The notes beneath the pieces are model-generated. The model saw nothing but the letters and a program-made list of their open reading frames with translations, was not told the DNA's origin and searched no databases. From positions 558,001 to 622,000 of the forward strand of contig NZ_VIKR01000003.1 in the NCBI RefSeq assembly GCF_007004765.1: a DNA stretch of 64,000 nt. The letters run 5' to 3'. The translations under genes and the position numbers were made by a program. Source of the DNA: Aliikangiella marina (GTDB lineage: Bacteria > Pseudomonadota > Gammaproteobacteria > Enterobacterales > Kangiellaceae). Positions 54,261-64,000 of the stretch are shown here, one piece after another. Numbering within the stretch: position 1 is the first letter of the stretch; each line of letters starts with the position of its first letter.

Positions 54261-57200
54261 TTAAGCAACCGCTTTAGTGATAAAACGAATTAACTCTTCG
54301 ACCGGAAGTGCCCTGGAACAGTAGTATCCCTGAATCGATACATCACCAATGGCTTTTACGAAGTCGAATTGGGATTTAGTTTCCACACCTTCACATACAA
54401 CTTTCATTCCTAGCGCTTGTCCCATACTGACTGAAGCCTCTACGATGGCTTGGGTACGTTGATCATTGGTCAAGTCTGTCATAAAAACTCTATCGAGTTT
54501 TAGGGTGTCGATTGGGAAGTATTTAAGGTAGCTGAGGCTTGAGTAGCCTTTGCCAAAATCATCAAGTGCAATTGAAAAGCCAAAGTCTCTAATTTCATAT
54601 AGTATTTTCTCAGCTAGCTTAAAATCATCGACAAGCAGCCCTTCGGTGATTTCAAATTCAACCAGTGAAGGGGCGATTCCTGCCTTGTTAACAATGCTGG
54701 CTAATGTTTTAGCAAGGTCATGGTGCCTGAACTGTCTCGCTGATAAATTAATAGAAAGTCCGATAGGTGACTCACAATTTTGATTAATTACTTTAAGATC
54801 TTTAATTGCTCGCTCAACAATCCACTCACCAAGTACTACGATTAAGCCGCTCTCTTCAGCAATCGGTACAAATAAGTCAGGAGGAACAAACTCACCCTGG
54901 TTTCGCCATCGCAGCAAGGCTTCGACTTTGATAGTTGAATTGTCTCTCGGTGATATTTGAGGTTGGTAATAAAGTTCTAATGCATCATCCTCTATTGCCG
55001 CTCGTAAGGCTTTTTCGGTCCGGAGACGGTCAACTGCGGCATGGTTGAGTTTCTCTGAGAAAAAATGAAAATTATTTTTACCCGACTCTTTTGCTGCATA
55101 CATTGCCATATCTGCACACTTCAATAACCCTCCAGTGGTAAGTGCATCGTCTGGAAATACCGCAATACCGATGCTGGTCGAAACGTAAAGTTCATGTTCA
55201 TTAATATTAAAAGGCTGACTAGCTGCAGCTTTAAGTTTACTGGCAATAACCCCGGCATCGTCGGGATGATGGGTTTGGCTGAGCAGTAGTACAAACTCAT
55301 CGCCACCCAGCCTGGCAAGCGTATCTGTACTGCGCAATAGTTGATTAAAGCGCTCTGCCAAGCTCTTCAATAGCTCGTCACCGACATCGTGTCCTAAGGT
55401 ATCGTTGATATATTTAAAATTATCTAAATCGATAAATAGCATGGTGACATTGTAGTTACCTCTTTTCGCTCTCAGTATTGCTTGTGAAGTTCGTTCTTCC
55501 AGGAGAACTCGATTAGGTAGACCGGTTAATGAATCAAAGTGAGCTAGTTTTTGGAGCTCTGCTTCGGTTTCTTTTAGATCAGTAATATCTGCGTAAATTC
55601 CCGTATAGTGGGTAACTTTACCTTCGCTATCTTTAATACTAGTGACCGTTAGCAATTGTGGAACGACCGAACCATCTTTAGTTTTCTCCCAAATCTCGCC
55701 GTGCCAATTTCCCTTCTCTTGTAGGCTGGAGTAGAGCTCGTCAAAGAAATTTTCATCGTGATAGTCTGAGCGAATGATTGATGGTTTATTGCCGAGCAAT
55801 TCTGCGCGGCTATAACCGAAAAGACGCTCAAACGCAGGGTTCATATCGATGATGTTAAAATCTGGATCGGTAATGACTATCCCCTCAATAATATTTTCAA
55901 TTACCGCATCACTTAAGCTCAATTTTGCATTAAGCTCTTGCAGGGCTTTTTCTTCTGCTTTCCGTTCGGTGATGTCGGTGGCAATACTACAGATGGCATA
56001 AATATTACCCGCTTTATTTTTTAAGGGAAATTTAACCGCAATGAATGTATGTTGATTACCGTCGGCGTGTACAGCATCTTCTTCAAAGCTCATAGGCTTA
56101 TTATTTTCAATGACGATTTCATCGTTTTTCTGAAACTCTCGGGCAAGCTGAGTATCAAGCAATTGAAAATCCGTTTTCCCTATAATTTCACTTTCGCTTA
56201 ACTGAAAAAAATCTAGAAAAGCATTGTTTACGAGGCGGTATTCACCAGTTGTGTTTTTAATGTTTACAATGGCTGAAGAATTATCCAAGATGTTCTTTAG
56301 CTGTTGACGACTTTCATCAAGGTTGTGTCGCTCAATTTCCAGCTGACTAATTTTTTCTTGGAGTGAATTAGTCATTTGATTAAAGCTTTGACTTAATTCG
56401 CTAATCTCATCGTTACTATGTTCCGACACTCTTAGGTCATAGTTACCACTGAGGATATTTTTCGTTGCCTCAAGCAAGGAGTTAATACGAGTCGTTATTA
56501 ATCTCTTGGTGAAAAAGCTAAGAAACAAAACCTCGGTAACAATCATCGCAATAATCAACCAGATTGCAAACTTAGCTTGGCGGAATAGCGGGGCAAATAC
56601 TTCTGACTCATCGATCACGCCAATGATTCGCCAGTCGATTGATTTAAGCCTATTTTTATAGAGGATAATATCCTTGTTTGGTTGAAGTGTGAGCGATGTA
56701 AAATTATTTTCAGTCTTAAATTGGCTCAGCTTAAGTGCATTGATCTCTGCGACGCGATTGGGTTGATTGGTCGATAGTGGTTTACTTCCAAGGTCAACCA
56801 CCGCTAAGTATCCAGAATTATTAATATTGGTATTATCGACATGTTTAAAGTAGTCAGTTAAATCATAAAACACTTCAATTATACCCAATTGCTCTTGGGC
56901 GCGCCGGATAACTTGACTATAGATAAAGAGTGGTCGACTCGAATTCTCGGAAGCTTCAATAAATCTTTGACTTGGGTACAGAAAGTTATTCTCGTGATCG
57001 GCTAGTTGACACACTGTCTTGAGCGTATCATTCGTGACCTCGTTTGAGATATACTGAGAGGCTAATAAGCCGCCGTTTAAATCACAGATTTTTAAACCGA
57101 TATAAGCAGGATTACGAACTGATTGATTATTAAAAAAAGTAATCACTGAATTTAAATATTCTTCGGCTTCTCTATCAAGTCCATATTTTAAATTGAGGTA

Positions 57201-57455
57201 GTATGATTCTAGTGCGGGTAAACTGCCAATAATTTCAACGTCGCTACTTAACTGAGACAATTCATTCTCAATTTGATTGCTTGCTTGTTCAACTGATACG
57301 CGGACATTTTGCACTGTCAGCTCGCGGAGCATTTTTGACATTTGATAAAAGCTCGCAGTTTCAAAGGTTGCTACGCCGAGTGTCAATACAAAAATACTTC
57401 GGACTAAAAATTTAAAATGAAGCTTAGCAAATAAGCTCCTGAAAATACGGCTCAT
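54261..57455 (-). CDS. Bifunctional diguanylate cyclase/phosphodiesterase with periplasmic sensor
   Basis: A 1064-residue c-di-GMP enzyme. The N-terminal membrane helix (SIFVLTLGVATFETASF), a periplasmic Cache-like sensor (about 40-300), a second helix and HAMP (about 305-365), two PAS domains (about 375-620), a GGDEF domain and an EAL domain follow. GGDEF is intact at 717-721 with the inhibitory RSTD site five residues before. EAL is intact (EALLRW at 845-850, DDFGKGYSS and EGVET present), so both making and breaking c-di-GMP are possible. Its ATG overlaps the stop codon of the binding-protein gene. Confidence 0.93.
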   Translation of the reverse strand: MSRIFRSLFAKLHFKFLVRSIFVLTLGVATFETASFYQMSKMLRELTVQNVRVSVEQASNQIENELSQLSSDVEIIGSLPALESYYLNLKYGLDREAEEYLNSVITFFNNQSVRNPAYIGLKICDLNGGLLASQYISNEVTNDTLKTVCQLADHENNFLYPSQRFIEASENSSRPLFIYSQVIRRAQEQLGIIEVFYDLTDYFKHVDNTNINNSGYLAVVDLGSKPLSTNQPNRVAEINALKLSQFKTENNFTSLTLQPNKDIILYKNRLKSIDWRIIGVIDESEVFAPLFRQAKFAIWLIIAMIVTEVLFLSFFTKRLITTRINSLLEATKNILSGNYDLRVSEHSNDEISELSQSFNQMTNSLQEKISQLEIERHNLDESRQQLKNILDNSSAIVNIKNTTGEYRLVNNAFLDFFQLSESEIIGKTDFQLLDTQLAREFQKNDEIVIENNKPMSFEEDAVHADGNQHTFIAVKFPLKNKAGNIYAICSIATDITERKAEEKALQELNAKLSLSDAVIENIIEGIVITDPDFNIIDMNPAFERLFGYSRAELLGNKPSIIRSDYHDENFFDELYSSLQEKGNWHGEIWEKTKDGSVVPQLLTVTSIKDSEGKVTHYTGIYADITDLKETEAELQKLAHFDSLTGLPNRVLLEERTSQAILRAKRGNYNVTMLFIDLDNFKYINDTLGHDVGDELLKSLAERFNQLLRSTDTLARLGGDEFVLLLSQTHHPDDAGVIASKLKAAASQPFNINEHELYVSTSIGIAVFPDDALTTGGLLKCADMAMYAAKESGKNNFHFFSEKLNHAAVDRLRTEKALRAAIEDDALELYYQPQISPRDNSTIKVEALLRWRNQGEFVPPDLFVPIAEESGLIVVLGEWIVERAIKDLKVINQNCESPIGLSINLSARQFRHHDLAKTLASIVNKAGIAPSLVEFEITEGLLVDDFKLAEKILYEIRDFGFSIALDDFGKGYSSLSYLKYFPIDTLKLDRVFMTDLTNDQRTQAIVEASVSMGQALGMKVVCEGVETKSQFDFVKAIGDVSIQGYYCSRALPVEELIRFITKAVA

Positions 57456-58990
57456 TCTGACTCAACCACCTTTGCTCTGGTGAGTACTTCGTAATTAAGG
57501 TGGCCAGTAGTATTGTACTCAGTAATATCAAACTTTTTACGGACTGCCGCTGTAATGATTTTTTGGGTCGTAAACAAAAGAAGCGCGTTATCATGAACAT
57601 ATTTGTCCAAGGCTTGTAGTCGTTTTTCATGTTCACTTAGATCGACAACTTGTAGGGCATAGGTAAAGCGCTTATCGAATTCTGGAGAATCCAAAAGCGA
57701 CCATGGGCTGCCCGACTCGAGAAAAAGCCCAGCGTGAAAAGCGAGATTAAACATTGGGTTGTCGACGAAATTGATCACCATGTCATAATCAGGGCGTTGC
57801 CCGGTTTTTATCTTGTGGATGACGACTCGGTTAGACCATTCGGTGCGGCTCACGATTTCAAGTGTCAAATCGACGCCGATCACTTTTAGGTTCTGTTGAA
57901 TAATTTTTGCCGCTGGCACTGCGGTATCTGCGACCAGTGCTTTGAGTTTTATTGGCAGAGTCACTCCACTATTTTTTAAGAGTGTTCTCGCTTTCCTCGG
58001 AGAATACTCATAGGGAGTGAGTTGCGGGTTTGCCCCGAATTCTCCGGACTTACCAATTGATGACATGGGTAGCGCGTTACCAAAATCAGCGAAACGAATA
58101 ATGTCATCTTTATTGATTGCATGGTTGAGTGCTTTTCGCACATCCAGACTGGCAAGCGCCCCTTGGTTTTTGAGTAAAACAAAATAACTTGCCAAGACGG
58201 GTCTTTTAATGATCCGTGCTTGATTGACCGATTGACGCATTAACTTCCCGGTATTGTTGCCACTCAGATTTGGGATAAAATCTAAGGTTCCATCTTCAAA
58301 TCCTGCCAGCCAGTCGTTGGTTTTGACAATAACATAATTGAGATAATCAATATGCGGCAAGCCTTTTTGCCAGTAATTTGGGTTCTTTTTAAGGCGTATG
58401 CTCTGATTACTCAGCCAGCTCTCAAATTGATAAGGTCCCGTACCGACTGGATATTGTTGAAAATGTTCGATGCCATGCTCTTGGATATATTTAGGCGGAC
58501 ATATCGAAGAAAAAAGATTGAGTCGATTCAAGAAAAGACCATCAGGAAATTTGGTATTAAAAATCACTACATAAGGATCTTGAGGCACCGTTTCGACAGA
58601 TTCTAGGCTGCTAAAAATCCAATTGTTACCAGCCTGATTTTCTGGGTTTAAGATGTAATCGAAAGTGAATTTAACGGCCTGCGCATTGAAGTCCTCACCA
58701 TTATGAAATTTGACGCCACGGCGAAGCCTAAATACCCAGCGCGTATCAGTAAGCGGTTGCCAGCTGGTTGCTAAGCCAGGCTGAAAATGGCCGTTCAAAT
58801 CTAGATAAACCAGACCATCGAAAATTTGCGCAATTACGGTGTAAGAGTCCGGATCAAATGCTGGCGATAAAGGTACGATACTCGGCGGATCTTGAGCAAA
58901 ATAGGCTATTTTTAATTCACTGGCATCAAGGTGACCGCTGAGTCCAAGGAGGAGTCCTAGCACGATCCCCTTCCAATTGGGATACTTCAT
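57452..58990 (-). CDS. Periplasmic substrate-binding protein, family 5 (peptide type)
   Basis: 512 residues with a signal peptide (WKGIVLGLLLGLSGHLDA). The SBP_bac_5 fold of the DppA/OppA type is clear: IFDGLVYLDLNGHFQPGLATSWQ, LRRGVKFHNGEDFNAQAVKFTFD, YPVGTGPYQFESW and DVRKALNHAINKDDIIRF. No ABC permease is nearby. It ends in a four-base overlap (ATGA) with the GGDEF/EAL gene. This suggests the binding protein and the cyclase work as one sensor, as NspS and MbaA do in Vibrio cholerae. Confidence 0.88.
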   Translation of the reverse strand: MKYPNWKGIVLGLLLGLSGHLDASELKIAYFAQDPPSIVPLSPAFDPDSYTVIAQIFDGLVYLDLNGHFQPGLATSWQPLTDTRWVFRLRRGVKFHNGEDFNAQAVKFTFDYILNPENQAGNNWIFSSLESVETVPQDPYVVIFNTKFPDGLFLNRLNLFSSICPPKYIQEHGIEHFQQYPVGTGPYQFESWLSNQSIRLKKNPNYWQKGLPHIDYLNYVIVKTNDWLAGFEDGTLDFIPNLSGNNTGKLMRQSVNQARIIKRPVLASYFVLLKNQGALASLDVRKALNHAINKDDIIRFADFGNALPMSSIGKSGEFGANPQLTPYEYSPRKARTLLKNSGVTLPIKLKALVADTAVPAAKIIQQNLKVIGVDLTLEIVSRTEWSNRVVIHKIKTGQRPDYDMVINFVDNPMFNLAFHAGLFLESGSPWSLLDSPEFDKRFTYALQVVDLSEHEKRLQALDKYVHDNALLLFTTQKIITAAVRKKFDITEYNTTGHLNYEVLTRAKVVESE

Positions 58991-59250
58991 GTTAACTTAT
59001 TGATTTAGCGCGCTTTGTATAAGTCTAGCGCAAGATTTCGAATTATCCAGTCGAGCGGAAAAAGGGCCGGTTTTTGGCTTTAATTAGCAGAAGATGGCAT
59101 TGTCGATAATTAGATCAAATCGTTCTGTTTAAAGGCTCATGAAATTGGCGACAGGGTCAGTCTTTTACTATACAATACGCGCAATTTTTGACCTCAGGCG
59201 TATCTCAAAAAGATTCGCTCCTCCTCGAGTAATTACTGGCGGGAATTGAC

Positions 59251-60504
59251 ATGTTAGACAACCAACAAACTATTGCAGAATTTGACCCAGATTTATGGCA
59301 ATCCATTGAAGCTGAAAAAAAGCGTCAAGAAGAGCATATCGAACTTATCGCATCTGAAAACTATACAAGTGCTCGAGTGATGGAGGCCCAGGGATCTGTT
59401 CTCACCAACAAGTACGCTGAAGGTTATCCACATAAACGCTATTATGGTGGATGTGAGTACGTTGATATCGCTGAAGATTTAGCGATTGAGCGAGTTAAAG
59501 AATTGTTTGGTGCGGACTATGCAAACGTCCAGCCTCACTCGGGCTCGCAAGCAAACTCGGCGGTTTACCTTGCTCTTTTAGAGCCTGGCGACACCGTGTT
59601 GGGGATGAGTTTGAATGAAGGCGGTCATTTGACTCACGGTTCGCCTGTTAACTTTTCCGGTAAAATCTATAAATCAGTTCAGTATGGTTTGGATGAGAAT
59701 GGCTACATTGATTACGCCCAAGTTGAAGCACTCGCATTAGAGCATAAACCAAAAATGATTCTGGCTGGCTTTTCGGCTTATTCGCGCACGGTTGATTGGT
59801 CTAAATTCCGAGAAATTGCAGATAAAATTGGCGCCTATTTCCTAGTAGATATGGCCCATGTTGCTGGATTGGTCGCAGCCGGACTTTACCCAAATCCGGT
59901 CCCTCATGCAGACGTAGTTACCTCGACCACTCACAAAACTTTGGCAGGACCTCGCGGCGGGATCATTCTTGCTCGAGAGAATGAAGCGCTCCAAAAGAAA
60001 TTTAACTCGGCAGTATTCCCAGGTGGACAAGGTGGTCCATTGATGCATGTTATCGCCGGCAAGGCGGTGGCATTCAAAGAAGCCCTAAGCGATGAATTTA
60101 AAGCGATGCAAAAACAAGTTCTCGCCAACTCAAAAGCAATGGTCGCAACAATTCAAGAGCGAGGCTATAAAATCGTCTCAGGCGGAACAGACAACCATCT
60201 ATTTTTAATCGATTTAATCGATAAGGATATCACTGGCAAAGATGCTGAAGCTGCACTTGGCGAAGCATTCATCACGGTCAACAAAAATACGGTACCTAAT
60301 GAGCCTCGTTCACCATTTGTAACATCAGGTTTAAGAATGGGCACGCCAGCTATCACCACTCGCGGACTTAAAGAAGCGGAGTGCACTGAATTAGCCGGTT
60401 GGATCTGTGACATTTTAGACGATATTACTAACCAACAAGTTATTGCTGACACCAAAGAAAAAGTGTTAGCGTTGACGGCTAAATTTCCAGTGTACGGCAA
60501 ATAA
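59251..60504 (+). CDS. glyA: Serine hydroxymethyltransferase
   Basis: A 417-residue PLP enzyme that converts serine and tetrahydrofolate to glycine and methylene-tetrahydrofolate. The PLP Lys is residue 229 in [12 protein letters not shown], as in E. coli. [27 protein letters not shown] is the family start. Length is normal. It heads the nrdR-rib block, a common gammaproteobacterial order, but has its own terminator. Confidence 0.97.
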   Translation: MLDNQQTIAEFDPDLWQSIEAEKKRQEEHIELIASENYTSARVMEAQGSVLTNKYAEGYPHKRYYGGCEYVDIAEDLAIERVKELFGADYANVQPHSGSQANSAVYLALLEPGDTVLGMSLNEGGHLTHGSPVNFSGKIYKSVQYGLDENGYIDYAQVEALALEHKPKMILAGFSAYSRTVDWSKFREIADKIGAYFLVDMAHVAGLVAAGLYPNPVPHADVVTSTTHKTLAGPRGGIILARENEALQKKFNSAVFPGGQGGPLMHVIAGKAVAFKEALSDEFKAMQKQVLANSKAMVATIQERGYKIVSGGTDNHLFLIDLIDKDITGKDAEAALGEAFITVNKNTVPNEPRSPFVTSGLRMGTPAITTRGLKEAECTELAGWICDILDDITNQQVIADTKEKVLALTAKFPVYGK

Positions 60505-60526
60505 CGACTTTTGCTGGTATACTTGC

Positions 60527-60561
60527 AAGCCATTCCGACGTTCAGTTGGAATGGCTTTGTT
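60527..60561 (+). terminator. Terminator after glyA
   Basis: AAGCCATTCC and GGAATGGCTT are perfect 10-base arms around an 11-base loop, followed by TGTTGTTTCTG, 23 bases past the stop codon. Confidence 0.65.
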
Positions 60562-60691
60562 GTTTCTGTCTTGCGAGTTGTTATGGATTACTGGTAGTTC
60601 GGTTACTTTTATCAGTTATTAGGCACAAGTTAGGTCTTTAGTGTTGATTAATAGCGAGCAAGAATGAGTTAACTATGAATTTGGAGCCACC

Positions 60692-61147
60692 ATGCGTTGC
60701 CCATTTTGTTCTTTTCACGATACAAAAGTAATCGATTCTCGACTTGTTGCTGAGGGCGATCAAGTTCGTCGCCGACGCGAGTGCCAAGAGTGTGGCGAAC
60801 GCTTTACGACCTTTGAAGGGGCCGAATTACTGATGCCAAGGGTCATTAAAGGCGATGGAACCCGACAACCTTTTGATGACCAAAAACTGAAATCGGGGAT
60901 CATGAGAGCGGTTGAAAAGCGTCCTGTGTCGGTCGAAGATGTGGAAAAATCCATTCTAAAAATTCAATCACAGATTCGTGGTTTGGGTGAACGAGAGGTA
61001 TCCGCCCAAATTATCGGAGAGATGGTCATGGATGCATTGAAAAAGCTCGACCAAGTCGCCTTTGTTCGTTTCGCATCGGTTTATCGTCGCTTTAAAGACG
61101 TTAGTGAATTTCGAGAAGAAATTGAGCGCTTAGAATCGAAAGATTAA
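60692..61147 (+). CDS. nrdR: Transcriptional repressor NrdR
   Basis: A 151-residue regulator of ribonucleotide reductase genes. The N-terminal zinc ribbon has Cys3, Cys6, Cys31 and Cys34, followed by an ATP-cone domain ([20 protein letters not shown]) that reads ATP/dATP. Length is normal. It stands before ribD, as in many proteobacteria. No NrdR box was found in this window. Confidence 0.96.
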   Translation: MRCPFCSFHDTKVIDSRLVAEGDQVRRRRECQECGERFTTFEGAELLMPRVIKGDGTRQPFDDQKLKSGIMRAVEKRPVSVEDVEKSILKIQSQIRGLGEREVSAQIIGEMVMDALKKLDQVAFVRFASVYRRFKDVSEFREEIERLESKD

Positions 61148-61177
61148 GCAAGCTTTGTGCAACTGCATCATCAAGTT

Positions 61178-62314
61178 ATGAACCAACCCAACAAGTCAAC
61201 AGCAACCTGGACAGCAGACGAGCATCGTATGATGTCGCTGGCATTGCAGTTGGCGCGAAAAGGCGTTTACACCGCAAGACCGAATCCTTGCGTGGGTTGC
61301 GTCATTGTTAACGATGGCGTGATTGTCGGTGAAGGCTGGCATCAGCAATTTGGTCAAGCTCATGCGGAAATTAATGCACTCAAACAAGCTGGTGACAAGG
61401 CGCGAGGAGCGACTTGTTATGTGACTCTCGAGCCCTGTGCCCACATGGGGAAAACTGGACCTTGTGCAAATGCGCTAGTGGATGCGGGTATTAAACAAGT
61501 TATCGCTGCAATGGGCGATCCTAACCCGCGAGTATCCGGTAAAGGGTTCGATATTTTAAGAGATGCAGGAATTGAAGTAAAAGTTGGTTTACTTGAAGCG
61601 TCCGCAAAACTAATCAATAAAGGGTTTATATCCCGAATGCAGCGCAATCGACCATGGGTGATTTGTAAGTTAGCAATGAGTCTCGATGGCCGAACGGCAC
61701 TAGCCAATGGAAAAAGTAAATGGATAACAGGGCCTGCTGCGCGTGCGGATGTTCAAAAGCTGCGCGCTCGCCAAGATGCTATAATTACCGGAATTGGAAC
61801 CGTGATAGCAGATAATCCAAGCTTAACCGTCCGGGCTGCTGACACCATGGAGGACGATGACCCTTGGTTTACTGAAGCTAACAAAAATGGTTTCCAGCAG
61901 CCCAAAAGAGTGTTGCTTGATCCCAACCAAAAAGCGTCAGGCCAAGAAAAAGTGTTTAATGCCGACACCCAAGTTTTTTGGGTCACAAGGCGCCCCATTG
62001 ATAGCGCGCTCGATGACCATATTGTTAATTGGTCTGCGACAGACGCTCTTCCCGCTTTATTGGAAGAAATGGTCAAGGTCGGGTGTAATAGCGTTCTGCT
62101 TGAAGCTGGCCACACACTAGCGGGCTCATTTTTAAAAGCTGGGCTTATTGACGAATTAGTTGTCTATATGGCGCCTAAGCTGATGGGAAGCACCGCGATG
62201 GGGCTTGTCTCACTTGATTTAGACTGTATGCAAGATATCGTGGATCTGGAACTGACTGATTTGCGTAAAGTCGGCAATGATATCCGTATGACCTATCAGG
62301 TAAAAGGTGATTAA
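61178..62314 (+). CDS. ribD: Bifunctional riboflavin deaminase/reductase
   Basis: About 378 residues for the second and third steps of riboflavin synthesis. Counted from the upstream GTG (61157), the N-terminal zinc deaminase has His69, Glu71 (HAEINAL), Cys94 and Cys103 (LEPCAHMGKTGPC). The C-terminal reductase domain begins near VICKLAMSLDGRTAL. I prefer the ATG at 61178; the GTG at 61157 adds seven residues. Neither has a strong ribosome site. It is nine to thirty bases after nrdR and probably co-transcribed. Confidence 0.93.
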   Translation: MNQPNKSTATWTADEHRMMSLALQLARKGVYTARPNPCVGCVIVNDGVIVGEGWHQQFGQAHAEINALKQAGDKARGATCYVTLEPCAHMGKTGPCANALVDAGIKQVIAAMGDPNPRVSGKGFDILRDAGIEVKVGLLEASAKLINKGFISRMQRNRPWVICKLAMSLDGRTALANGKSKWITGPAARADVQKLRARQDAIITGIGTVIADNPSLTVRAADTMEDDDPWFTEANKNGFQQPKRVLLDPNQKASGQEKVFNADTQVFWVTRRPIDSALDDHIVNWSATDALPALLEEMVKVGCNSVLLEAGHTLAGSFLKAGLIDELVVYMAPKLMGSTAMGLVSLDLDCMQDIVDLELTDLRKVGNDIRMTYQVKGD

Positions 62315-62373
62315 CTCAACACGACACTCACAAAATGAGCGTCAGTGACAAGTCAGAGGCGAGATAAAAAAAT

Positions 62374-63027
62374 ATGTTCACTGGAATTATAGAATCGGTT
62401 GGTACAATCGAATCGATAGAATCAAAATCAGGCGATAAGCGATTCAAAATTAATGTTGGCAAGCTGGATATGTCCGACGTCGCTTTGGGGGACAGTATTG
62501 CTTGCAATGGTGTTTGCTTGACAGCCATTGCATTTGACGACCACTCATACACTGCAGATGTTTCAGGTGAGTCGCTTAAATTAACCTCATTAGGTGATAT
62601 CGCTGTAGGGGCATCATGTAATTTGGAAAAAGCTTTGACCCCAACAACCCGCCTTGGAGGACACTTAGTCAGTGGTCATGTTGATGGTATTGGGGAGGTG
62701 GTTTCAGTCAAAACTGAGTCGCGAAGTATTCAGTATCAGATCAAAGCGCCACAGGAACTCGCGAAATACATTGCGAAAAAAGGTTCAATCACTGTCGATG
62801 GAATCTCGTTAACCGTTAATGAAATTGATGGTGAAACTTTCATGTTAAACTTGGTCCCTCACACGCTCCAAGAAACCAATGCGAAAGAGTGGCAACCCGG
62901 CGTTAAAGTTAATCTAGAAGTTGATTTACTGGCTCGTTATTTGGAAAGGTTGTTACAAGGACAAACCCAAGATGTGAATAGCAATGTTACATACCAGTTA
63001 CTGGCCGAAAGTGGTTTTGTAAAATAA
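62374..63027 (+). CDS. ribE: Riboflavin synthase alpha subunit
   Basis: 217 residues with two lumazine-binding repeats: MFTGIIESVGTIESIESK at the start, CNGVCLTAIAFDDHSYTADVS in the first repeat, and GHLVSGHVDGIGEV and SITVDGISLTVNEIDGETF in the second. It joins two lumazines to give riboflavin. It starts 59 bases after ribD in the same operon. Confidence 0.96.
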   Translation: MFTGIIESVGTIESIESKSGDKRFKINVGKLDMSDVALGDSIACNGVCLTAIAFDDHSYTADVSGESLKLTSLGDIAVGASCNLEKALTPTTRLGGHLVSGHVDGIGEVVSVKTESRSIQYQIKAPQELAKYIAKKGSITVDGISLTVNEIDGETFMLNLVPHTLQETNAKEWQPGVKVNLEVDLLARYLERLLQGQTQDVNSNVTYQLLAESGFVK

Positions 63028-63101
63028 AAAGGATTCAAAATTGAGTGAACTACAACGCTCAAAACAGTGTAAAAAATTAACCAACAACGAGTTTTAACAA
63101 T

Positions 63102-64000
63102 ATGCAATTGAATACTGCCCAAGAACTAATAGAGGATATTGCCGCAGGTAAAATGGTTATCTTGATGGATGATGAGGATCGCGAAAATGAAGGCGACTTG
63201 GTCATGGCATCAAGCATGGTGCGACCAGAAGATATTAATTTTATGGCACGTTATGGCAGAGGTTTAATTTGTTTGACCCTAACTCAAGAGCGATGCGAAC
63301 AACTTCGGTTGCCGTTGATGGTCGGAAAAAATGCAGCGTCTTTTGAAACAAATTTTACGGTATCGATTGAAGCTGCCGACGGCGTGACAACTGGAATCTC
63401 TGCCGCAGATAGAGCTAGAACGATTCAAGCGGCCGTGGCTTCCGACGCTAAGCCCGAAGATATTGTGCAGCCAGGTCATATTTTTCCGATTATGGCAAAG
63501 CCCGGCGGCGTGTTGAACAGAGCTGGTCATACTGAAGCTGGCTGTGATTTGGCGCGATTAGCGGGGCTCGAACCGAGTGGTACCATCGTTGAAATTCTTA
63601 ATGAAGATGGCAGTATGGCGCGTCGCCCCGATCTGGAGAAAGTCGCCCAAGAACATAACCTTAAGATTGGTACAATCGCTGACTTAATTGCTTATCGGAT
63701 GCATACAGAATTATCTGTCGAGGAAGTCTTATGTGTGGATTGGCCGACTGAATATGGCGAATTTAAGTTGCATGCTTACTCGGACAAAATTGATGGTCAA
63801 ACCCATGTTGCATTGGTTATGGGAGAAATATCCGCTGAAGAAGCAACCATGGTACGAGTGCACTTATTGGACTATGCAACGGATTTGCTGGGCAAAGATA
63901 AGAAGAGTCAAGGAAGCTGGACCATGAACCGGGCTTTGGCCAAAGTGGCCGAGGAAGGTAAAGGTGTCGTTTTATTATTGGGTAATCAATCGTCACCGGA
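63102..64000 (+). CDS. ribB: DHBP synthase with degenerate GTP cyclohydrolase II-like half, 5' part
   Basis: The first 299 residues are present; the gene runs off the right edge. Residues 1-205 are a full 3,4-dihydroxy-2-butanone-4-phosphate synthase ([11 protein letters not shown] at 23-33, [15 protein letters not shown] at 142-156), making the four-carbon precursor of riboflavin. The following half aligns with GTP cyclohydrolase II ([26 protein letters not shown]) but lacks the three zinc Cys: the SECLTGD and RCDCG region reads [19 protein letters not shown]. It therefore should not act as RibA. Such RibBX-type proteins occur in other proteobacteria. Confidence 0.93.
   Translation, partial: MQLNTAQELIEDIAAGKMVILMDDEDRENEGDLVMASSMVRPEDINFMARYGRGLICLTLTQERCEQLRLPLMVGKNAASFETNFTVSIEAADGVTTGISAADRARTIQAAVASDAKPEDIVQPGHIFPIMAKPGGVLNRAGHTEAGCDLARLAGLEPSGTIVEILNEDGSMARRPDLEKVAQEHNLKIGTIADLIAYRMHTELSVEEVLCVDWPTEYGEFKLHAYSDKIDGQTHVALVMGEISAEEATMVRVHLLDYATDLLGKDKKSQGSWTMNRALAKVAEEGKGVVLLLGNQSSP

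Noticed and set aside
63028-63101. FMN riboswitch before the ribB-like gene
   Set aside because: The 74-base gap is too short and lacks the conserved FMN-element pattern; the gene is inside an operon.
1-64000. CRISPR arrays, tRNA or rRNA genes, prophage or insertion sequences
   Set aside because: No regular spacer arrays, cloverleaf-like sequences, transposase or phage genes were seen on either strand.

Overview
The window looks like chromosomal DNA of a free-living, probably marine or aquatic gammaproteobacterium. The base composition leans to AT by eye (not computed), and dense genes are broken into short operons on both strands. Gene order matches known gammaproteobacterial blocks: pilT-pilU divergent from yggS-proC-yggT, then DUF4426-rdgB-hemW, and glyA followed by nrdR-ribD-ribE-ribB. 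Many exported proteins and peptidases (dipeptidyl-peptidase IV type, M16, HtrA-like, metzincin-like, a GlyGly-CTERM giant) suggest a protein-degrading heterotroph. A Kangiella/Aliikangiella-like relative is my guess, held weakly. I saw no tRNA, rRNA, CRISPR array, prophage or insertion sequence.

Layout. 1-1525: the start of purC and a drug/metabolite transporter, both minus. 1775-4924: a TonB-dependent receptor and a periplasmic solute-binding protein. 4936-11670 (minus): a Tat-exported dienelactone hydrolase, a lipoprotein, a small beta-barrel and a 1519-residue surface protein. The lipoprotein and the giant share a PNRFPEK motif. 11992-16322 (minus): a DPP IV peptidase, then an LpxR-type lipid A deacylase with an upstream TetR regulator, with three copies of one operator placed before the two genes. 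16491-21648 (plus): a metzincin-like protein with a DUF350 partner, then a large beta-propeller/c-type cytochrome. 21837-26567 (minus): a duplicated HtrA-like protease with one dead protease unit, hemW and rdgB.

26746-34323 is the pilT neighbourhood. A dynamin-like GTPase sits where some relatives carry metX-metW. 34385-39563 holds an MFS transporter whose C-terminus and stop codon lie in a 16-bp tandem repeat, then GNAT, DUF2970, class II DAHP synthase and radA. 40243-48048 is a plus-strand run of ribosome-assembly GTPase, DUF3820, a glutamate-cysteine-ligase-like enzyme, an aspartoacylase-like enzyme, a DUF819 permease and an M16 peptidase. The ligase, acylase and permease look like an operon of unknown metabolic purpose. 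48345-58990 has a HEAT-cyclophilin fusion, ettA, a DUF1624 membrane protein, murI, a lytic transglycosylase lipoprotein, and an overlapping pair of a peptide-type binding protein and a Cache/HAMP/PAS/GGDEF/EAL protein that may form a sensor. 59251-64000 is glyA and the riboflavin genes. The last gene, cut by the window end, has a RibA-like half that lacks the zinc cysteines.

The best candidates for something undescribed are the TetR-lpxR circuit, the binding protein/c-di-GMP pair, the ligase/acylase/permease operon, and the PNRFPEK motif.
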